In this document: one piece after another, positions 47,515-59,724 of the stretch
Layout of the letters: the number at the start of each line of letters is the position of its first letter
How positions within the stretch are numbered: position 1 is the stretch's first letter
Source: Bisporella sp. PMI_857
Lineage: Eukaryota; Ascomycota; Leotiomycetes; Helotiales; Helotiaceae
Direction of reading: 5' to 3'
Assembly (NCBI GenBank): GCA_021307315.1
Contig: JAJSPD010000016.1
Span: 62,001-126,000, forward strand
Length of the DNA: 64,000 bases
Translations under genes and position numbers: made by a program
Notes under the pieces: model-generated
What the model was told of the DNA's origin: nothing
What the model saw: the letters and a program-made list of their open reading frames with translations, nothing else
The model's database searches: none

Positions 47515-48262
47515 TCAGTGCGACTCATCACGAATCAATGCGACGATCATCGAGTAGACTGATTTTACAATTAATAATCTGATTTGATAAGGCAAGGGAA
47601 GTATCTTACGGTAGAAGAAGAACATGATCAGGTGAAATCCTAGCTTAATGAATGATTCCTGGACTGGTATCAGTAAAGGCAATAGAAGATAAAAGGATAC
47701 ATAAGTTGATGTCCTACCTTCTTGTGAACATTTAATTTCCGGAAGATCTCCGTAGCATCGAGGAGGTGTGCGTTATCCACTATCCTGTTATGTTGTTAAT
47801 GACATCTTCGTACCTTGCAAGGAAGAACAGTCGTTTTAAAGATTCGAGCCTCAGGAAGGACATACTTCTTCACGTTGAATACGAGTAATGGCAGATTAAG
47901 AATAAGGGCGAGCCAATAGCCATTGATAAGGAACAAAATAGTCAAAAAGCCATGGACGGCGGCTTCCGGAATAATATATGTATTGAGTCGGTTGCAAAGG
48001 TCGATCGGATTGATATAATCACTGTTTCGATGTCTAGTTAGCGATTCAATCGTCGACTATTTGTCTCCACAAGGCATGCCGACATCGCAGAGCTTCGGCA
48101 GCGATGACAATAACGTTTGGCAGACGACAGATGAGAGAAGTATCGAGGGACTACTTACCATTCGAGATCGCTGTACATAATCGTGAAGAAAACTTGTAAA
48201 AACAAGTTGACAGCATTTATCAACACCGATAGAAGATATAGCCATGCCTCGCCGGACATCAT
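47515..48262 (-). CDS. ERV14: cornichon-family COPII cargo receptor ERV14
   Basis: Five exons, 48262-48159, 48021-47866, 47784-47718, 47658-47610 and 47558-47515, give 139 aa; yeast Erv14 has 138. The sequence follows the family closely: MMSGEAWLYLLSVLINAVNL (TM1), the hallmark SDLECDYINPIDLCNRLN, HGFLTILFLINGYWLALILN (TM2), a VDNAHLLDATEIFRKLN loop and LGFHLIMFFFYLYSMIVAL (TM3). Erv14 packs membrane cargo into COPII vesicles at the ER. The gene could be found only by splicing, as no single frame is long. Introns of 137, 81, 59 and 51 nt. Confidence 0.96.
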
Positions 48263-48952
48263 GACGGGCACAAGTTATATCGCGTGAACACGCGCTTTGG
48301 AGAAATAATGTATAAGGGGTTTGGGCGTCGTGTGTTGCAGTGACGCAGTTGTGTGTTGTGCAGGACAGTGTAGAGGGAGCTCGGCTGAGGGGCTAGCTTG
48401 AACAAGCTTGAGTAGGGGAGGTTTAGTTTGACGTAAGCTTCAAAAGCTGGTATGGAGGAGTGATCGATAAGCTTGCGTAAGGCAAACGAAATGTTGCGCT
48501 AGAATGTCGATTCTATTACAGAGCTGTGATGTTGGTGTTGCGAGGATCAGAGAAAAGCTCTAATGATGAAATGTGAGGCTGGCTCGGCTTGCGATGAAAT
48601 CAGGACTTTGCCTGGAGCTTGCTTTCGTCCATTCAACATTAGTGGCTCGCTTAACCATCAACGGCTTTAGGGAGATTTTAAAGGCAAGGTGACCAGAAGG
48701 CGAAAACGAGGACATATAAGTACACATATATCGCTTCGACTTTGTATAGACACGTTTCTCAATTCTTTTTGCTTATTACGCATCTGCCTAATTGCTGTGG
48801 TCATGTGCTCATCCTTCGCTAGACGCCAAACCTCGTTGATTCATCAATACTATAGAACTTTAACACTGTTCTAAAAATGCGTACTTTTACATCATGATGG
48901 AGAGTACTATTGCGATATATTCCATCTTATCTCGCAACTTTCCTCAATCCCC
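48263..48952. other. intergenic, ERV14 promoter
   Basis: About 690 bp upstream of ERV14 and downstream of MAP1. No coding frame is supported. Confidence 0.45.
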
Positions 48953-50327
48953 TTATACTTTTACGGCCGGGATAGGTATAGGCCCTCCAGGAGAATTCTC
49001 GTTTCTTGCCGTAAGAATTTCAACTCCATCTGCCGTTACTAAAAGAGTATGCTCTGTCATAAGTCAGCAATTGGGCAAGTTCGGGATAATCTTTCAGTCA
49101 TACCAAATTGAGCAGTTCTCTTTCCATCCTGCGTAACACTTGTCCAATCATCTGGCCATGTCGTGTCCTTATGCGTGCCCAATGCAATCATAGGCTCGAT
49201 AGTAAAGCACATGCCTTCCTTGGCCGTACCTATTGCCTTATTTTTGGCGTAATGAGGAATATTTGGTGTGCAATGGAATAAGCTGTTGATACCATGGCCG
49301 CAATATGTCTTGATAACGCTGCAGTCTTTCGACTTGGCATGCTTTTCAATGACATTTCCATATTCTCGGAACGCTGTGCCGGGCTTGACAATCTTGATAG
49401 CCTCATCAAGACATTCTCTTGCGGCTTCGACCACACGCACTGAATCTGGGTCTGCTCTTGCTTTATCTCCGATATAATACGTCTCGTTTAGATCTGCATG
49501 ATATCCTCCATGGTACAATGAAATATCAATGTTCAAAATATCGCCATCCAATAATACTCGTTTATCCGGAATGCCGTGGCAAATTACTTCGTTAGGTGAT
49601 GTGCAGACCGACTTTGGAAAGTTCACATAATTTAGAGGTGAAGGATACGACTATTCTTGTGAGAAGATGATGCTTAGCTACATGAGGGTGGCTTACGTCT
49701 CTTTCTATACACGCGTTATGTACTACTTCGTCAATGTAATCCGTGGTGACACCGGGTTTTGCCGCAGCAGCAGCGATATCAAGAACCTCCCGTGCTAGCT
49801 TGCAGACTTTTCTCATACCATCTTGACCCGCCTTGTCCAGAATCTCAACCTTATTGCTATAACGTTGAGCGATCTCACTCGCAGGTCTGCCAGTCACGGC
49901 ATAATCGGGGTGTCGTATCGACTTCGGTACTTGTCGACGCTCGGATAGAGGATAGACAGGTCGAAGAGGGCCAGTGAAAGCGAAGGTAGGAAAGGGATTG
50001 TATAATCCGGTATCTGGGTCTGGTTCAGAAACAACTTTTGGAGTAATGAAATTGCTGAGGAAATTGTTACCCTTTTTGTGAAGGGCCTTGTGTGTGCCCT
50101 ACGTAATATGAGTAGAAGCACTTTATAGAAGAGCATATCTGCAGAAGTTCTCTAGGAGCAGAATCTGGATTCTATCGGCTTACCCAATTCCGCTTAAAGC
50201 AATCTTGTGAGCAAAAGTAGCTCTCCTTCTGCCCCAGCTTTAAACATGTTGGACATTGGAGGGTGCCAGCATCATTGTCACAGTCGTCTCCCATGCATTT
50301 GCGCTTTGTATCTGATACGGAACCCAT
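48953..50327 (-). CDS. MAP1: methionine aminopeptidase 1
   Basis: Four exons, 50327-50184, 50098-49697, 49650-49104 and 49053-48953, give about 397 aa. The N-terminal zinc-finger region ([19 protein letters not shown] to [14 protein letters not shown]) is the ribosome-linked part of type 1 enzymes. The pita-bread catalytic domain shows all five metal ligands: Asp in LNIDIS, Asp in HADLNETY, His in YCGHGI, Glu in FTIEPM, and the last Glu just across the final splice junction (AQF then EHTLLV). It removes initiator Met co-translationally in the cytosol. The C-terminal tail ends in a short Pro/Ile-rich run. Confidence 0.96.
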
Positions 50328-50733
50328 GATCTGAAAACCAAATGACAAATACGACTGGCTCTAGTCCGATCGTTAGAATTCTCTGGAATATGTCGAGCAG
50401 TCTGCGATGAATATGTTGAAGGAATCTTACATGCGGGACAGACACGAATTTTGTCAGCCTCGAATGATTGCGGCTCCTCACGCCCTTGGTGACTGACAAA
50501 TGTGGTTCTAGTGATTAGATTAGCGAGGCCCGCGAGTTCCCCCAGCCTTTCCAGCATGCGGCCAGCCCCTGTAAGCTCCCGGGTCTAACCCGAAAACCGG
50601 CGCAAAAGGTAAAATCGTGTAATCTAAATATTGGAGTCATGAGAGACTCTTAATAGATATCAAGATGGCTATGGCGATTTTGTCATCGTGAACTCCCTCG
50701 AATTCCGGTCTAGATCTGGATACACCACATAAA
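50328..50733. promoter_or_regulatory. bidirectional promoter region MAP1 / BNA4
   Basis: A 406-bp non-coding spacer between two start codons facing away from each other, so both promoters must lie here or overlap. No known motif is assigned. Confidence 0.6.
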
Positions 50734-52820
50734 ATGGTGGAAGGCAGCGATAGAGATACCAGCTCCAAGCTGAAGACTATCGTCATTGGAGCTGGGCCAG
50801 TTGGCGCACTTGCAGCATTGTATGCCGCCCAAAGAGGCCATCAGGTCGAGGTTTATGAGCTGAGAGCTGGTATGTTGCCACTTTCGCCGCATATTAAAAT
50901 ATTGTCGAAATGTTATGACCCCAAATCTTTTGGGAAATCGTCGAATGGCTGCATGAGTGTATATATTGTTGTGAGACTACAGTCATAGCTTAGTTTAAGC
51001 TCAATCTTATCTCAGCACTCAAAAATTGTCCGGGATCACTAGAAACCGCACTCTATGTTGGGATGCGCAATTTTTAGCAGTTTCCTATTCTCTTGACGTT
51101 GTTTGATGAATCGAGCACCATATAGACCAGAATCCCTAACGCAAGATAGATCTTCGCGATGCTTCTACGATTCCACTAAATTTCACTAAATCCATCAATT
51201 TGGCACTTTCCGAGCGTGGAACCAATGCCATAAAGCACTCCAGTCTGTCCGGGAAGGACCTTTTGGCGAGAGTTGTTGAGCAGACAGTTCCAATGGGAGG
51301 CCGCATGATCCATGGAAAGGATGCCTATGGTAGCTTCACCGAGAAGCCTCAAGCTTATGGTTAGTACCTCGTGATATCCAAGGTGTATACCTTCGAAGAA
51401 ACTTTCAAGAGACTACTGGTGTCTAATAAGATAATAGATATCAATGGAAGAGCACTTCTGGCTGCTGATCGAGGAGAGCTTAACAAGACTTTCCTAGATG
51501 AGCTCGAACATCTGCCAAACGTGCAATTGTTCTTCAACCACAAACTTACGGTCAGCATCTTTGAGGCATAGCCAAAATATGGGCCTTTTCTAGTTCCATT
51601 CGAAGGAATATCGCATAGCACATTTTTCGGAAAAGTTATCGCTAACGGTCAAGCATGTAGGGCGCGGACTTCAAGAACAACAAAGCGTGGTTTGAGATCT
51701 TCGAGCAAAACCAAGAAAAGGCGAAAACGAGGAAAGATGCTAGGAATAGAGAAGTTGAAATCAGCTTTGACTTTCTAATTGGGGCGGACGGTGCTCACTC
51801 CGCAGCTCGTTACCACCTGATGAAGTATCAACGTATGGTGAGTTGTCCTGACGAAGCGCTTTCCCTCTCAAAACAGTCAAGGATTAGAGCATCGGATCCA
51901 CTGTTACCGGCATTTTCTGAGACTTAATTCTGCAGGACTATCAGCAAGAGTATATCGATACACTCTGGTGCGAGTTCACGATTCCAGCCATGACGAATCA
52001 ATCATCCCGATTTGCCATATCACCCAACCACTTGCACATCTGGCCGGCGAAAGATTTCATGTTCATCGCAATCCCTAGTTCTGATGGTTCTTTCACATGC
52101 ACGCTCTTCATGCCCTCTTCACACTTCAGTAGCCTTGAAAGAGAAACGGAAAGAGTGCCGACATTCTTCGATACTCACTTCCCAGGAGTGACTTCACTTA
52201 TCGAGCCGCAAGCACTCATCAACTCTTTTGTAAAGAATCCGCATCTTCCACTAATCAGCATCAAATGCAGCCCCTATCATTTCCAGGACTGCGCGATCAT
52301 CCTAGGTGATGCAGCACATGCCATGGTACCTTTCTACGGACAAGGAATGAACGCTGGACTTGAGGACGTGAGGATCCTCTTCAACATCCTTGACGAAGAC
52401 GCCTCTGCACATGAACATACTAATGGCCGCAGTCCCAGCCGGGCAGCCGCTCTACAGAAATACTCCAAGATCAGAGCCCCAGACGCACATTCCATCAACC
52501 AGCTCGCTCTCGAAAACTACGTTGAGATGCGAGCATCCGTCATTTCACCTGTATACAAGTTACGGAAATGGCTAGAAGAGACTTTAAGCTTGTATTTACC
52601 GGGGCTCGGATGGAGAACGCGGTATTCGAGGGTTAGCTTTGGGAATGAACCATATGCGCAAATCATTCAGAAGAGTAAAAGGCAGACTGATTTGTTGATC
52701 GCTGGTCTGGCTGGTGTTGCGACTACTTCGCTGGTTGTTGGTTCATTCGTTGCACGGTACAGGTTTAGAAGGAGTTCAGGTGGCATCTTGTCAGAAGTGT
52801 TTGGCTTGCTACGACGGTGA
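50734..52820 (+). CDS. BNA4: kynurenine 3-monooxygenase
   Basis: Five exons, 50734-50869, 51150-51359, 51438-51550, 51661-51837 and 51936-52820, give about 506 aa. FAD-binding motif [17 protein letters not shown] near the N-terminus, then [27 protein letters not shown] and MIHGKDAYG, all typical of this enzyme; the second FAD motif [21 protein letters not shown] follows. A C-terminal membrane segment ([20 protein letters not shown]) anchors it to the outer mitochondrial membrane as in other eukaryotes. It hydroxylates L-kynurenine with NADPH and O2 in the kynurenine route to NAD. Intron 1 is 280 nt, much longer than the others. Confidence 0.95.
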
Positions 52821-53071
52821 TTTTCGGGAGATTTGTAAATATTTAGTAGACAGAAGCAAGAGCCACTATTGAATGGTACTATACATGATTTGCGGTGTTT
52901 GCGAAGATCATGTCTCTTGTATATCATTCTCTAACCACAGACAACAACCCAAGTATGTCCCTATCAATACCTCACCTTCGAAAGTTTGCATGCATCCTGG
53001 CATTAGGCAATGGAAATCATAAGCTTTCCATCCTGACCAATGGTCAGGTCTTTAGCCCCGGAAGATCCACT
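52821..53071. other. short spacer
   Basis: BNA4 3' end region before the broken minus-strand locus. Confidence 0.4.
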
Positions 53072-54610
53072 TCAATTATGTCCACCTACATCCAGAAGCC
53101 CATAATACAAGTCCCCAATATACAGCTTACCAGTAGGAGCAGCCGGCCTCATTGCCAATTCCCCTATACTTTTACTCATGAACAACCCCGTAAAGAAGAA
53201 ACCGTGCGAAAGCGTGGTAAGCCCCTCTTTCTTGGGATCCATATACACATATTTAAAATGCTCCAAGGACCCATGCTTACATTCTACGTTGACGTCCATG
53301 AATGGAAAAGGCACAGCGGAGGAAACTGAAAGTAGGAGCGATCAGCAAATATTTGTTGACGCAATCACATCTACCACAAATATGAAGACATTGATTCTCC
53401 TTCTGCAAAAACATACCCACTGCGAAGCCATACTCTGGACCGGGTGGTTTAGGGGAAGCGGTGGGGCATTGTATACCTCAAGAAAGAGGTCCACCACGAA
53501 ATGGGCTGCGATATTGTGGAATCCAGAAAAGAATTTCGCTGCAGGTTTCCACAGCATCGCGAAATAGGACGAAAGCCTCATATCATATTTCGATTCGAAG
53601 TTCCGCAGACAAGTCACAGAATCTGCGAAAGCACGCAAAGTGTCGATCTGACGAGTAGGCGCGCTTCCAGTTCGAGCTTTCTCGACCTTCAAAGCCCATC
53701 AGGCCGTTTCCTCCTGAGCTCGTCGAATGATCCCTGCATTCTTTCAAAGTGACACCTTCGTCCTTTCCACTTATTCGTGCTTGGTACATTCGTCTTGTAG
53801 ATCGTCCTTCGGCCACCAGGCACTTTGGGAGAACACCTTCTTCGCCTTGATTTTCAGGGGATAGTGTGGGTAAACGAGCGAGGGTAGAAAGCTTCTGCAT
53901 GCCTAAACCACGAGCGTATCAGCAAATTAAAATGAAACTATGAGATATATTAGCTTATACTGTGGTAATTTGCAAGTATTTCTCATAGGCTTGTGCTTTC
54001 GTAGAGCTTTAAATATGCTTCTCTCCAAATGCTCCCAGCACTGAGCAATGAGGTTGAGGTGGCGTAAGGCGGGCTCGAAAGATTGTGTAATGTGGAGGAG
54101 TAAGAAAGAGAATTGCTTCGAGGCTTGCAGGCGCTAACCTTCTCCCGACATTCTTTGTCGGCCACAGATTGCAATATCTCGTTCCGCGGCAGAGCCTCCA
54201 TCCTGATGGATATTATGCAAGACATTGTCAAACGCTTTAAGGTTTTGAAGAAAGTCTCGGAAGGTATAAGTTGTCCAGCCTCATCACCGTGCAGTCTTGT
54301 CTCAGAATTATCCATGGCCCAAGGGCATAATTCTTTGTTGTGCAACAGCATCTATCATGACAATTGCTACTGCGATCACTCCTTTCGTTCGGGCTTAATA
54401 TCAGGCGACTTTGGTGGCGGCTGCTTGACGAACGACCGCGACCAGTTCTCAAGCGCTGTCCATGGTTCCGTTCTCTAGCGGATCCATCCGGACATCAGCT
54501 CGAGATTTTCTACTCTGGCGAGTTGGGAAAATATTTCTTGGTTAGAGGAGGGTGGTGGGGTTGGCGTGGAAGTGTTCTCGCGTGAGGACTGATTTGTGCT
54601 TGATGCCATT
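53072..54610 (-). pseudogene. broken minus-strand locus, family unknown
   Basis: Protein-like fragments read right to left in three frames: an ATG at 54610 giving MASSTNQSSRENTSTPTPPP and about 44 codons to a stop; a segment in another frame at 54351-53983 with a long Ser/Leu-rich part; a frame at 53900-53583; and a frame at 53692-53342 (motifs FADSVTCLRNF, FFSGFHNIAAHFVVDLF) that continues past one TGA into 53314-53072, ending in LYIGDLYYGLLDVGGHN. The last two read as one protein apart from the TGA. It may be a decayed gene or one with several introns I could not place. I do not recognise the family. Confidence 0.35.
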
Positions 54611-55616
54611 GTTGTAATCAATGACAGGCTACCAAAACAGGATGTAATGCACTAGGCCCCTTCTGAGGTAAAACAGAAAGACTTCTGATCAAGCGCTATC
54701 TCTGCTACCAAACAACTCGATTCCTGAAAGCTGTCAGGCCCTAGTGTCTATTCAGCGGGGTAATGTCTTATAAGACAGAGCGGTTGCAGACTCCTTTGTT
54801 TTGACAAAGATTGTACAAGGACTCAGTCCCTCCCAATTGTCCATTACTTAATCTCCTGGCTTGCCTGTGATGATCTAAGCACCAAGTTACGATTGAGTAT
54901 GGAATGAGTTCCATACTGGGCCCAAAAAAAGCCTCTGGGATTGCCAGCACTGCTTCTGGAGCTGTCGTGTGTATCATCTCAAATGGTCTGGGGTATACGA
55001 TTGAAAATAGCATTTGACATAATATCACGGAACAATATCTAAAGCATTACCATCTTTTAAATTTAGAAAACTCAGTTTCGGACAGCAGGTCCCATTTAAT
55101 GGCCTTCAGCTCATGGTTTTCTGGTCGTATATTCAAGCCAATTGAGTTTTGAGTTTTGCATGTGGTAACAGCCAAATTTAAGATTCAGAGCAGCCAGACA
55201 TGAGTTACAACGTAAGATCAAGAACATTTGGCCTTCTCGATAGCATTGCCCATAGCAAGCTCAGCCATGCCAGTAGGCTTTGATTCGCTAAACAAAAGGG
55301 GCTGGGTTGTTCGGCTAAACCTTTGGCTCCTTCGAATGTCTCTATTTTAAAGCTCGAGGGCGTACCTTGGCATGATCCGTGCCCCTAGCCGGTTGTGTGT
55401 TGGGATTAAAACAGGAAATTGGGATTTCGCTTCCGCATAAACGTGCTAGGGTGTATGTGGCCGCTCAGCCCTATCGAGACCTCAATCTGATTATCTTCGA
55501 CGCTGTACTCGCAATCTACCACCTTTTTGAGATCAAGTCAAGTTACGTTACAGATACCGATCTGACGCAAAGCACTAGACCTCGGATCTGGCAACGATCC
55601 GGCCATTTTTTTGAGA
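54611..55616. other. intergenic, Clr5 gene promoter
   Basis: About 1 kb. A plus-strand frame at 55379-55693 overlaps the Clr5 gene start in another frame and looks non-coding. Confidence 0.4.
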
Positions 55617-58122
55617 ATGCCCCAACTGCAGTGGAAGGGTGCGCCAGCTCCTCGAGCGCGCAAAATTCCACAGGAGATATGGGAACAATATAGGGAGGAG
55701 CTTTGTGAAATGTATGAAAAATACACCTTGGATAGACTGATGACAATAATGATAGAAAAACACAACTTCGCAGCTTCGTATGTCGTTAGCCCTTCCCTAA
55801 AAAGTAGAGGCACGGGGCTTCATAAAAAGTACTGACAGAGGCAGTCGACGACAGTATATATTTCAATTTGAGAAGTGGGGGACTCATAAGTACAAAGTTT
55901 CAAGCAAGGATAATAAGCAATCAGGCCAAAGATTCCCGCAACAGGCTTCTTCACATCCGAAATCTGATTTAAAGCTGGAGATCATTCCGGAACTTGCGAA
56001 TACATCCCAAACAAGCCTTGCAAAGCGACAACGTAGCCTGCGTGATGCTGAACCCCTTCCGGCTAAGCGTCAGATCCTATCAGATCAGAGACTGCAAGTG
56101 GGTGACCTCGACTCCCTGGCAAACCTTGGTAAGATCTCCAATCGGGACCCACAACCTAGTTCCCAATATTCTGTATTACCAGAAGCTGTGCCTCAACGCA
56201 CGATGGAGCATTCCACTTTACCAGAACCCGTGATCAGAGATGCTTTAAATGCTAATGGCAATACTAAAACGGAGAAAGATATGGATAATTTCAACTTTGA
56301 GAACTTCGAGCCAGCATTTTTCTTGGAGAATGATGTTGAGAAAGCTACCCAAGTTGCCGAAAATGATGCCCAGCTGGCCAGATCCAACTCTGATAGCCAC
56401 CACAGCGCCTTAATAAACGAAATATTCCAACGCTGGGCGAATAAACAACATTCTGGAACCGCGGCCACACAACAGGACGTTCTTTTCGACATTAATCGTC
56501 CTATTGATACATTTTCTCATGCTGAGATGGAGAATATGAAGTGTGCCGCCGACTTTCTTTTCGCCCTGAACTTTCGGAAGGACGCATTTGCTCTATATGT
56601 TCTGCTTCTAAAACGAGTCAAGGTATCCACGCATCCGCACAGAGCAAGAGTAACGTCATCGCATCTGATTGCCTGTGTGCGTTCTGCTGTATTGCCGAAC
56701 CAGGCGGCAATCGTTCGCAACCTCCTCCAGCAAGAAATTGACAGTCTAGGATCGGGAACAATAGAGGAGTTCACCTATGAAATGCTCCTGGCAGACACTT
56801 ATCTCCGCTTCCATGACGAGTCGACCGCAAACTCTCACATACATAAAGCGATGCTGTCAAATCCTTTTGAAGAAAGTCTTATAGACGACCTGCCGGAAAC
56901 TTCTCGCTACTTGGACTTGATAACTTATCAGTTCATCGTAGATGGAATTGCCAGAGCCAGAACTCGTGCCCTGGATGTACTACCTTCCAACTACTTCTCC
57001 TTGGACAAGGATCAAGTCCAAGATCAGATCCTTGAGCGAGTTCCTGGGCCATTTGAACTCAAACAAGGAGTCATGAAGAACCGTTGTATCAAATCTTGTC
57101 TCGAGTGGTGTGCCTCCGCCCTCGAGCACGAAGATGTGATACCTGGCCTGTGGAGCACAGTTGAATCTAGGCATTATTCGAACCTGAATGAAGATAGAAC
57201 AGATTGGACAAGGCTGTATGTACTCCCCTTCTCGTTGTACCAGTTCGATTTCGATTTGAAGATCTTTTGACTCGTCGCTCAATGCAATGGACTTCCATAG
57301 TGCGCACGAAGCATAACATATATCTTTATTGAACATAAAATATAGCACTGGCGCCTCCTTTGATAAGAAATTCTAATAGTAACATGTTACTACAGGTTTT
57401 GCTACTTATGGCAGAGATGGCAGCGATTCTACACAAAACGTACGACTATGGAACCACCGCTTTGGGCAGAAGCTGAATCATTGATGTGAGTAGATCTTTA
57501 CATTTGTTCCAAGGCCATCTTTGAGCACGCAAGATGGCATCGAAGTATAGCAAGCTAACGTTCATTGTTCAATAGGGGAATTTCTGCTGCTGAACACCTC
57601 GTTATAATCTGCCCCATGATACTCAACGCTGCTCCCCACAAAGTCGACTACTCACAAGGTGCACGACATGGTGCTTGGAGATTATGTGAGATGCCGGACG
57701 CAGATCTCGGGCTAAAATACCTCGAGATGTTCTCGAGACGGAATAAATGGTTGCGCGGGACAGATGGCGACGAGATCTTAGCATTGAGCAACCCACTTTG
57801 CTCTGAGTCGTCCGATACCGACAACAGTAGCCTGAACACTGAACGGGCTTATACGCCGCCCACTAGTCTAGGAGTTGTTGCAGCAACTCTTGTGCCCACA
57901 ATGGCCTCCTCGATGGATTCTTCAGATCTGTCATCCTTCCGGCATTTAAGAGACCGCATTCGGCACAAGGTCACAGGGACCCGTAGTAACGAAGTGAGAC
58001 ACTCGACTTATAGTAATGGACGAATATCTATGGACCAACTTTCGCAAACCATGGCAAGCTCTTTGAACATATCATTAGAGCCAGGCTATGGCCGCCACGA
58101 AGACCCCTACCGAGCTGATTGA
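55617..58122 (+). CDS. Clr5-domain protein
   Basis: Four exons, 55617-55777, 55845-57215, 57396-57485 and 57576-58122, give about 722 aa. The N-terminus holds a Clr5 domain: ARKIPQEIWEQYREELCEMY, TLDRLMTIMIEKHNFAAS, then across the first splice SRRQYIFQFEKWGTHKYK, the hallmark RQY...F...W...K ending. Clr5 is a putative DNA-binding module named after fission-yeast Clr5, which acts in silencing. The middle is helical with repeat-like segments (HAEMENMKCAADFLFALNFR, tetratricopeptide-like), the C-terminal third is Ser-rich. The splice junctions restore FCYLWQRWQ and GISAAEHL. Many filamentous ascomycetes carry dozens of Clr5 proteins of unknown role. Confidence 0.8.
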
Positions 58123-59724
58123 CATGTATAGGCATGTGCTATACCAAGCTATCAGAACCAATTTAGAGGCGCTCGATTTGATGGGCACCTTAGTCTCCAA
58201 GGAAACTGGACACACTTGGACGTTTGTACCAATATCCGTGAGACACCCTTGTACACAAATGGATGCTGCAAAGCACAGAAGTATGGCAGAGACGACTGCA
58301 TCATGTGTTCAGGCATAGCAAGCCAGGCCACGATTAGTTGTAGGCGAAGAGAACGAGCCTAAATTCGAGATTATAGTAGAAGAATTGACCTCGAGATAGC
58401 CTTCGCAACAATTGCCTTTCCCCAAAAGAACCGGAATCGGGCCGGGACCTTGCCTTCTTAGACTGATTCGGCCGGCTCGGAATATAAATGATGCCATCTC
58501 GTGCCCTTGCACGCCCAGCGAAATTATCCTTCCAATTCGGCTGTGATTCCCGTTCCAGTTCCCCATGCGGCCATCGCCCTTCGCATGAGTTGCCGTTAAT
58601 GTAAGCGAGAGCATTACCGTGCAAACCAATGCCTAGACGCCTTTTGCGCGTAGCAAGGAACAACCAATCATCGAATCGAGCGGAATTGGGAAATATTTGC
58701 TCTCATTACAAGAGCCTCCGGAGCTGCAGGGAAACCTTGTACAACGCTGTGCGTCCTATTCATTCGGAGTGAGCAGCCTAAATGCTGACCCTCGTCTAGA
58801 CCGAATGCGAGAATAACGTTGGGAAAGCAGGGGGACAGTTTGATTCATTATTCTCCCTAGAAGCAATTAGTAAGAAATTATTTGCGATGGAAATGTCAGG
58901 CGTTTCAAATAAAGAAGCATTGCGATGAGTAACAAGCATAGGGCTCCGTAACTTTTCATCGCAGTGGAATCTGATTGGTGGTGGGGTTTAACACTTTTCG
59001 TCTGAAGATCTGGCAGCGGCCCCTTTTCCGAACCCCCTGGGCGGTTGGGAACAAGCCGAGAAGAATTGGCATACGCATCCTGCATGCAGCTTCTGTCCTT
59101 GCAAAAAAGGGAAGAAAAAAAAAAAAGATAGATATCCATTTCTGTTTTCGGCCACCACAATTCTACTTTCACGCCACTAATCTCTTCTTCTTCTTTTCGT
59201 AGGTAAGTTATGGAAGCATCTCCGAGCCGCCAATAGCTTGGCCAATCTCTCAAGGCGATGAATACTTCCAGAGATACATTTACCAGTTTTGCCATGCAGC
59301 TTATGCAACGCTCCATCTGCGTTTGGCGCTTGGACCTAATGACTGAGTACCCGGTGGATCGCACCGTCGCGCGACCTGAGAGCTCTCTCTTCACAGACAC
59401 GAGTTTTCCCACTTCCCCACTGTCTGAAGTGTAAGAGCCCACTCTTTTCGCAGGCATGGTTTGGCGTGTTCATGGCTTGACAAACTCGATAGGCTGTTAC
59501 TGGCCAAGATTTGATGGTAATAGGTTATTGATAAGCCATCTGTAGCATGGAGTTGGGGTTCGGGAGTTGTACTTGCTGTGGGTTGACCTCAATATTATCC
59601 AGAGACGCGAATGTTGCCGGTTACGCGTTCCCATTTTGTCATAAACTTCGCTTTGCACCTGCACGGGTTTATATTGTCCTTCCTTTGATCCTCTCGTTCG
59701 ATGTGACACTGCTCTTGCCCCTTG
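58123..59724. other. intergenic spacer
   Basis: About 1.6 kb. A minus-strand frame at 58867-59457 and overlapping frames at 58309-58663 have no recognised domain. An A-run lies near 59116-59126. Probably holds the receptor gene promoter. Confidence 0.45.

Noticed and set aside
58309..58663. Two overlapping minus-strand frames with motifs such as GLHGNALAYINGN that faintly recall cyanovirin-N-like lectins
   Set aside because: The resemblance is split over two frames and lacks the repeated core; no start or splice pattern supports a gene.
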